A DNA stretch of 64,000 bases. Source: Chitinophaga lutea (GTDB taxonomy: Bacteria > Bacteroidota > Bacteroidia > Chitinophagales > Chitinophagaceae). Position 1 is the stretch's first letter; each line of letters begins with the position of its first letter. The notes under the pieces are model-generated. The model was not told the origin of the DNA. It worked only from the letters and a program-made list of their open reading frames with translations, and did no database searches. A program made the translations under genes and the position numbers. The DNA is taken from contig NZ_RPDH01000003.1 of assembly GCF_003813775.1 (NCBI RefSeq), forward strand, positions 682,001 to 746,000. Direction: 5' to 3'. This document shows positions 63,119 to 64,000 of the stretch, piece after piece.

Positions 63119-64000
63119 ATGTATAAAAATCTTTTCACGCTGCTGTTACTCGCAGCTTCCATCACCGCCTCCGCGCAGCAGAAGCCGAACGTGCTGTTCA
63201 TCGCGGTAGACGACCTCAACGACTGGATAGGCGCCTACGGCGGTTATCCCGGTGTTAAAACACCCAACCTCGACCGCCTGGCGAAGAAAGGCGAGCTCTT
63301 TACCCGCGCGTATTGTTCCGCGCCAGCCTGTAACCCGTCGCGCGCCAGCCTGCTCACGGGCGTCCGGCCGTCGACCTCCGGGGTATATCACAACGACCAG
63401 CCCTGGCGCCCCGCTTTACCGAACGCCGTTACCCTGCCCCAGTATTTCACCGCCAACGGGTACGAAGTAGCCGGCATCGGGAAGATCTTTCACGACGTCT
63501 ATAACGATGCCGCCTCCTGGCCGGTGTATCACAAAGTGCAGAAATCCCCCGAACCGCCCGGCGCACCCGTGGTAGGAAAAGGTCACTTCGACTGGAGCCC
63601 CGTCAAGGCGAAGGATGAAGACATGGGCGATTACAAGAACGTGGACCGTGCCATCGCATTTTTAGGGCAGCAAAGGCAGAAGCCGTTTTTCCTGGCCGTG
63701 GGCTTCACCCGTCCGCACCTGCCCTGGTATGTGCCGCAGCAGTACTTCGACCAGTACCCGATTAACAGCATACAGCTGCCGAAAGTGACCGCCAACGACC
63801 TGCAGGACGTGCCCGCAGCGGGCGTCGCCATCGCCAAACCCGGCGGCGACCATGCTTTTATCCAAAAGAGCGGCCAATGGAAAAACGCCATCCAGGGCTA
63901 CCTGGCGAGCATTACGTTTACCGACGGGCAGATCGGCCGTTTGCTCGATGCGCTTGACAAAAGCCCGTATAAAGGCAATACGATCATCGTACTGTTCGGC
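63119..64000 (+). CDS. Sulfatase, iduronate-2-sulfatase-like (3' end outside window)
   Basis: The first 294 residues of a second exported sulfatase, starting 2 bp after the previous stop. It has a signal peptide (residues 1-19), VLFIAVDDLNDWIGAYGGYPGVKTPNLDRLA, and the formylglycine signature A-C71-NPSR-ASLLTGVRPSTSG. The VDDLNDW opening and GFTRPHLPWYVPQQYFD are typical of the iduronate-2-sulfatase-like group. Active-site residues further on are beyond the window. Paralogous with the preceding gene but not a close duplicate. Confidence 0.92.
   Translation, partial: MYKNLFTLLLLAASITASAQQKPNVLFIAVDDLNDWIGAYGGYPGVKTPNLDRLAKKGELFTRAYCSAPACNPSRASLLTGVRPSTSGVYHNDQPWRPALPNAVTLPQYFTANGYEVAGIGKIFHDVYNDAASWPVYHKVQKSPEPPGAPVVGKGHFDWSPVKAKDEDMGDYKNVDRAIAFLGQQRQKPFFLAVGFTRPHLPWYVPQQYFDQYPINSIQLPKVTANDLQDVPAAGVAIAKPGGDHAFIQKSGQWKNAIQGYLASITFTDGQIGRLLDALDKSPYKGNTIIVLFG

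Noticed and set aside
1..64000. tRNA, rRNA or CRISPR elements
   Set aside because: Intergenic regions were read for cloverleaf-like sequences, rRNA segments and regularly spaced ~30-bp repeats. None were found; the two 11-bp arrays have no spacers.

Overview
The window is a stretch of chromosome from a member of the phylum Bacteroidota, most likely the family Chitinophagaceae (Chitinophaga-like). The evidence is three SusC/SusD outer-membrane uptake pairs, Bacteroidota -7 promoter elements (TAnnTTTG) upstream of several genes, the rpmB-rpmG-DUF4295-ftsY cluster, bacillithiol genes, and many Bacteroidota-typical families (DUF4294, DUF4295, DUF4382, DUF5723). Base composition is GC-rich for the group. 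I saw no rRNA, tRNA, CRISPR array or intact insertion sequence.

Layout. 1-6.7 kb: the 3' half of the complex I operon (nuoH partial, nuoI-N). 6.8-10.1 kb: a tricorn-like secreted protease. 10.2-15.3 kb (minus): a SusD/SusC pair. 15.9-16.6 kb: a higBA toxin-antitoxin locus whose toxin is frameshifted. 16.8-21.8 kb: aspartate kinase, fructose-1,6-bisphosphatase, a CAP-domain protein, an ABC ATPase without a visible permease, a bacillithiol-transferase-like DinB protein and a Nudix hydrolase. 21.9-25.6 kb (minus): tonB-like, DUF5723, folC. 25.8-29.9 kb: an MFS transporter converging on a minus operon of an agmatinase-family enzyme, a small membrane protein and an uncharacterised radical SAM protein. 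30.1-33.0 kb: ccmE-ccmF with a variant CcmE. 33.1-35.5 kb: a hydrolase, DUF4294, bshB1. 35.5-36.4 kb: a gene-poor island rich in palindromes. 36.4-40.3 kb: an ahpC/ahpD-like peroxidase pair, rpmB, rpmG, DUF4295, ftsY. 40.4-41.2 kb: a dinD-like gene broken by three one-base deletions. 41.4-51.7 kb: cupin protein, rimO, DEAD-box helicase, glgB, DUF4382 lipoprotein, MORN/YwqK-like protein, hybrid histidine kinase. 51.8-56.5 kb: second SusC/SusD pair. 57.1-64 kb: third SusC/SusD pair with two sulfatases (the second cut by the window end), a likely utilisation locus for a sulfated glycan.

What stands out. (1) Two gene-free stretches, near 35.6 and 39.0 kb, hold unrelated sequences built the same way: short units repeating every 11 bp, running in one orientation and then inverted. 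The first lies about 90 bp from a 30-bp perfect loopless palindrome. (2) The third susC has a long leader with a promoter overlapped by a 7-bp inverted repeat, a 23-codon ORF, and a minus-strand promoter element plus intrinsic terminator that would define an antisense RNA of about 110 nt across the 5' UTR, resembling the cis-antisense RNAs described for Bacteroides polysaccharide loci. (3) CcmE carries CxxxY in place of the heme-binding HxxxY motif. (4) Single-base indels fall in a toxin gene and a DinD-like gene while the essential genes around them are intact.

Working together: complex I, CcmE/CcmF and TonB are linked to respiration and to the energised envelope that drives the three SusCD systems. 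AhpC/AhpD, BshB1 and the BstA-like protein form a thiol and peroxide defence layer. All calls come from reading the sequence and from knowledge of protein families; no database search was run.
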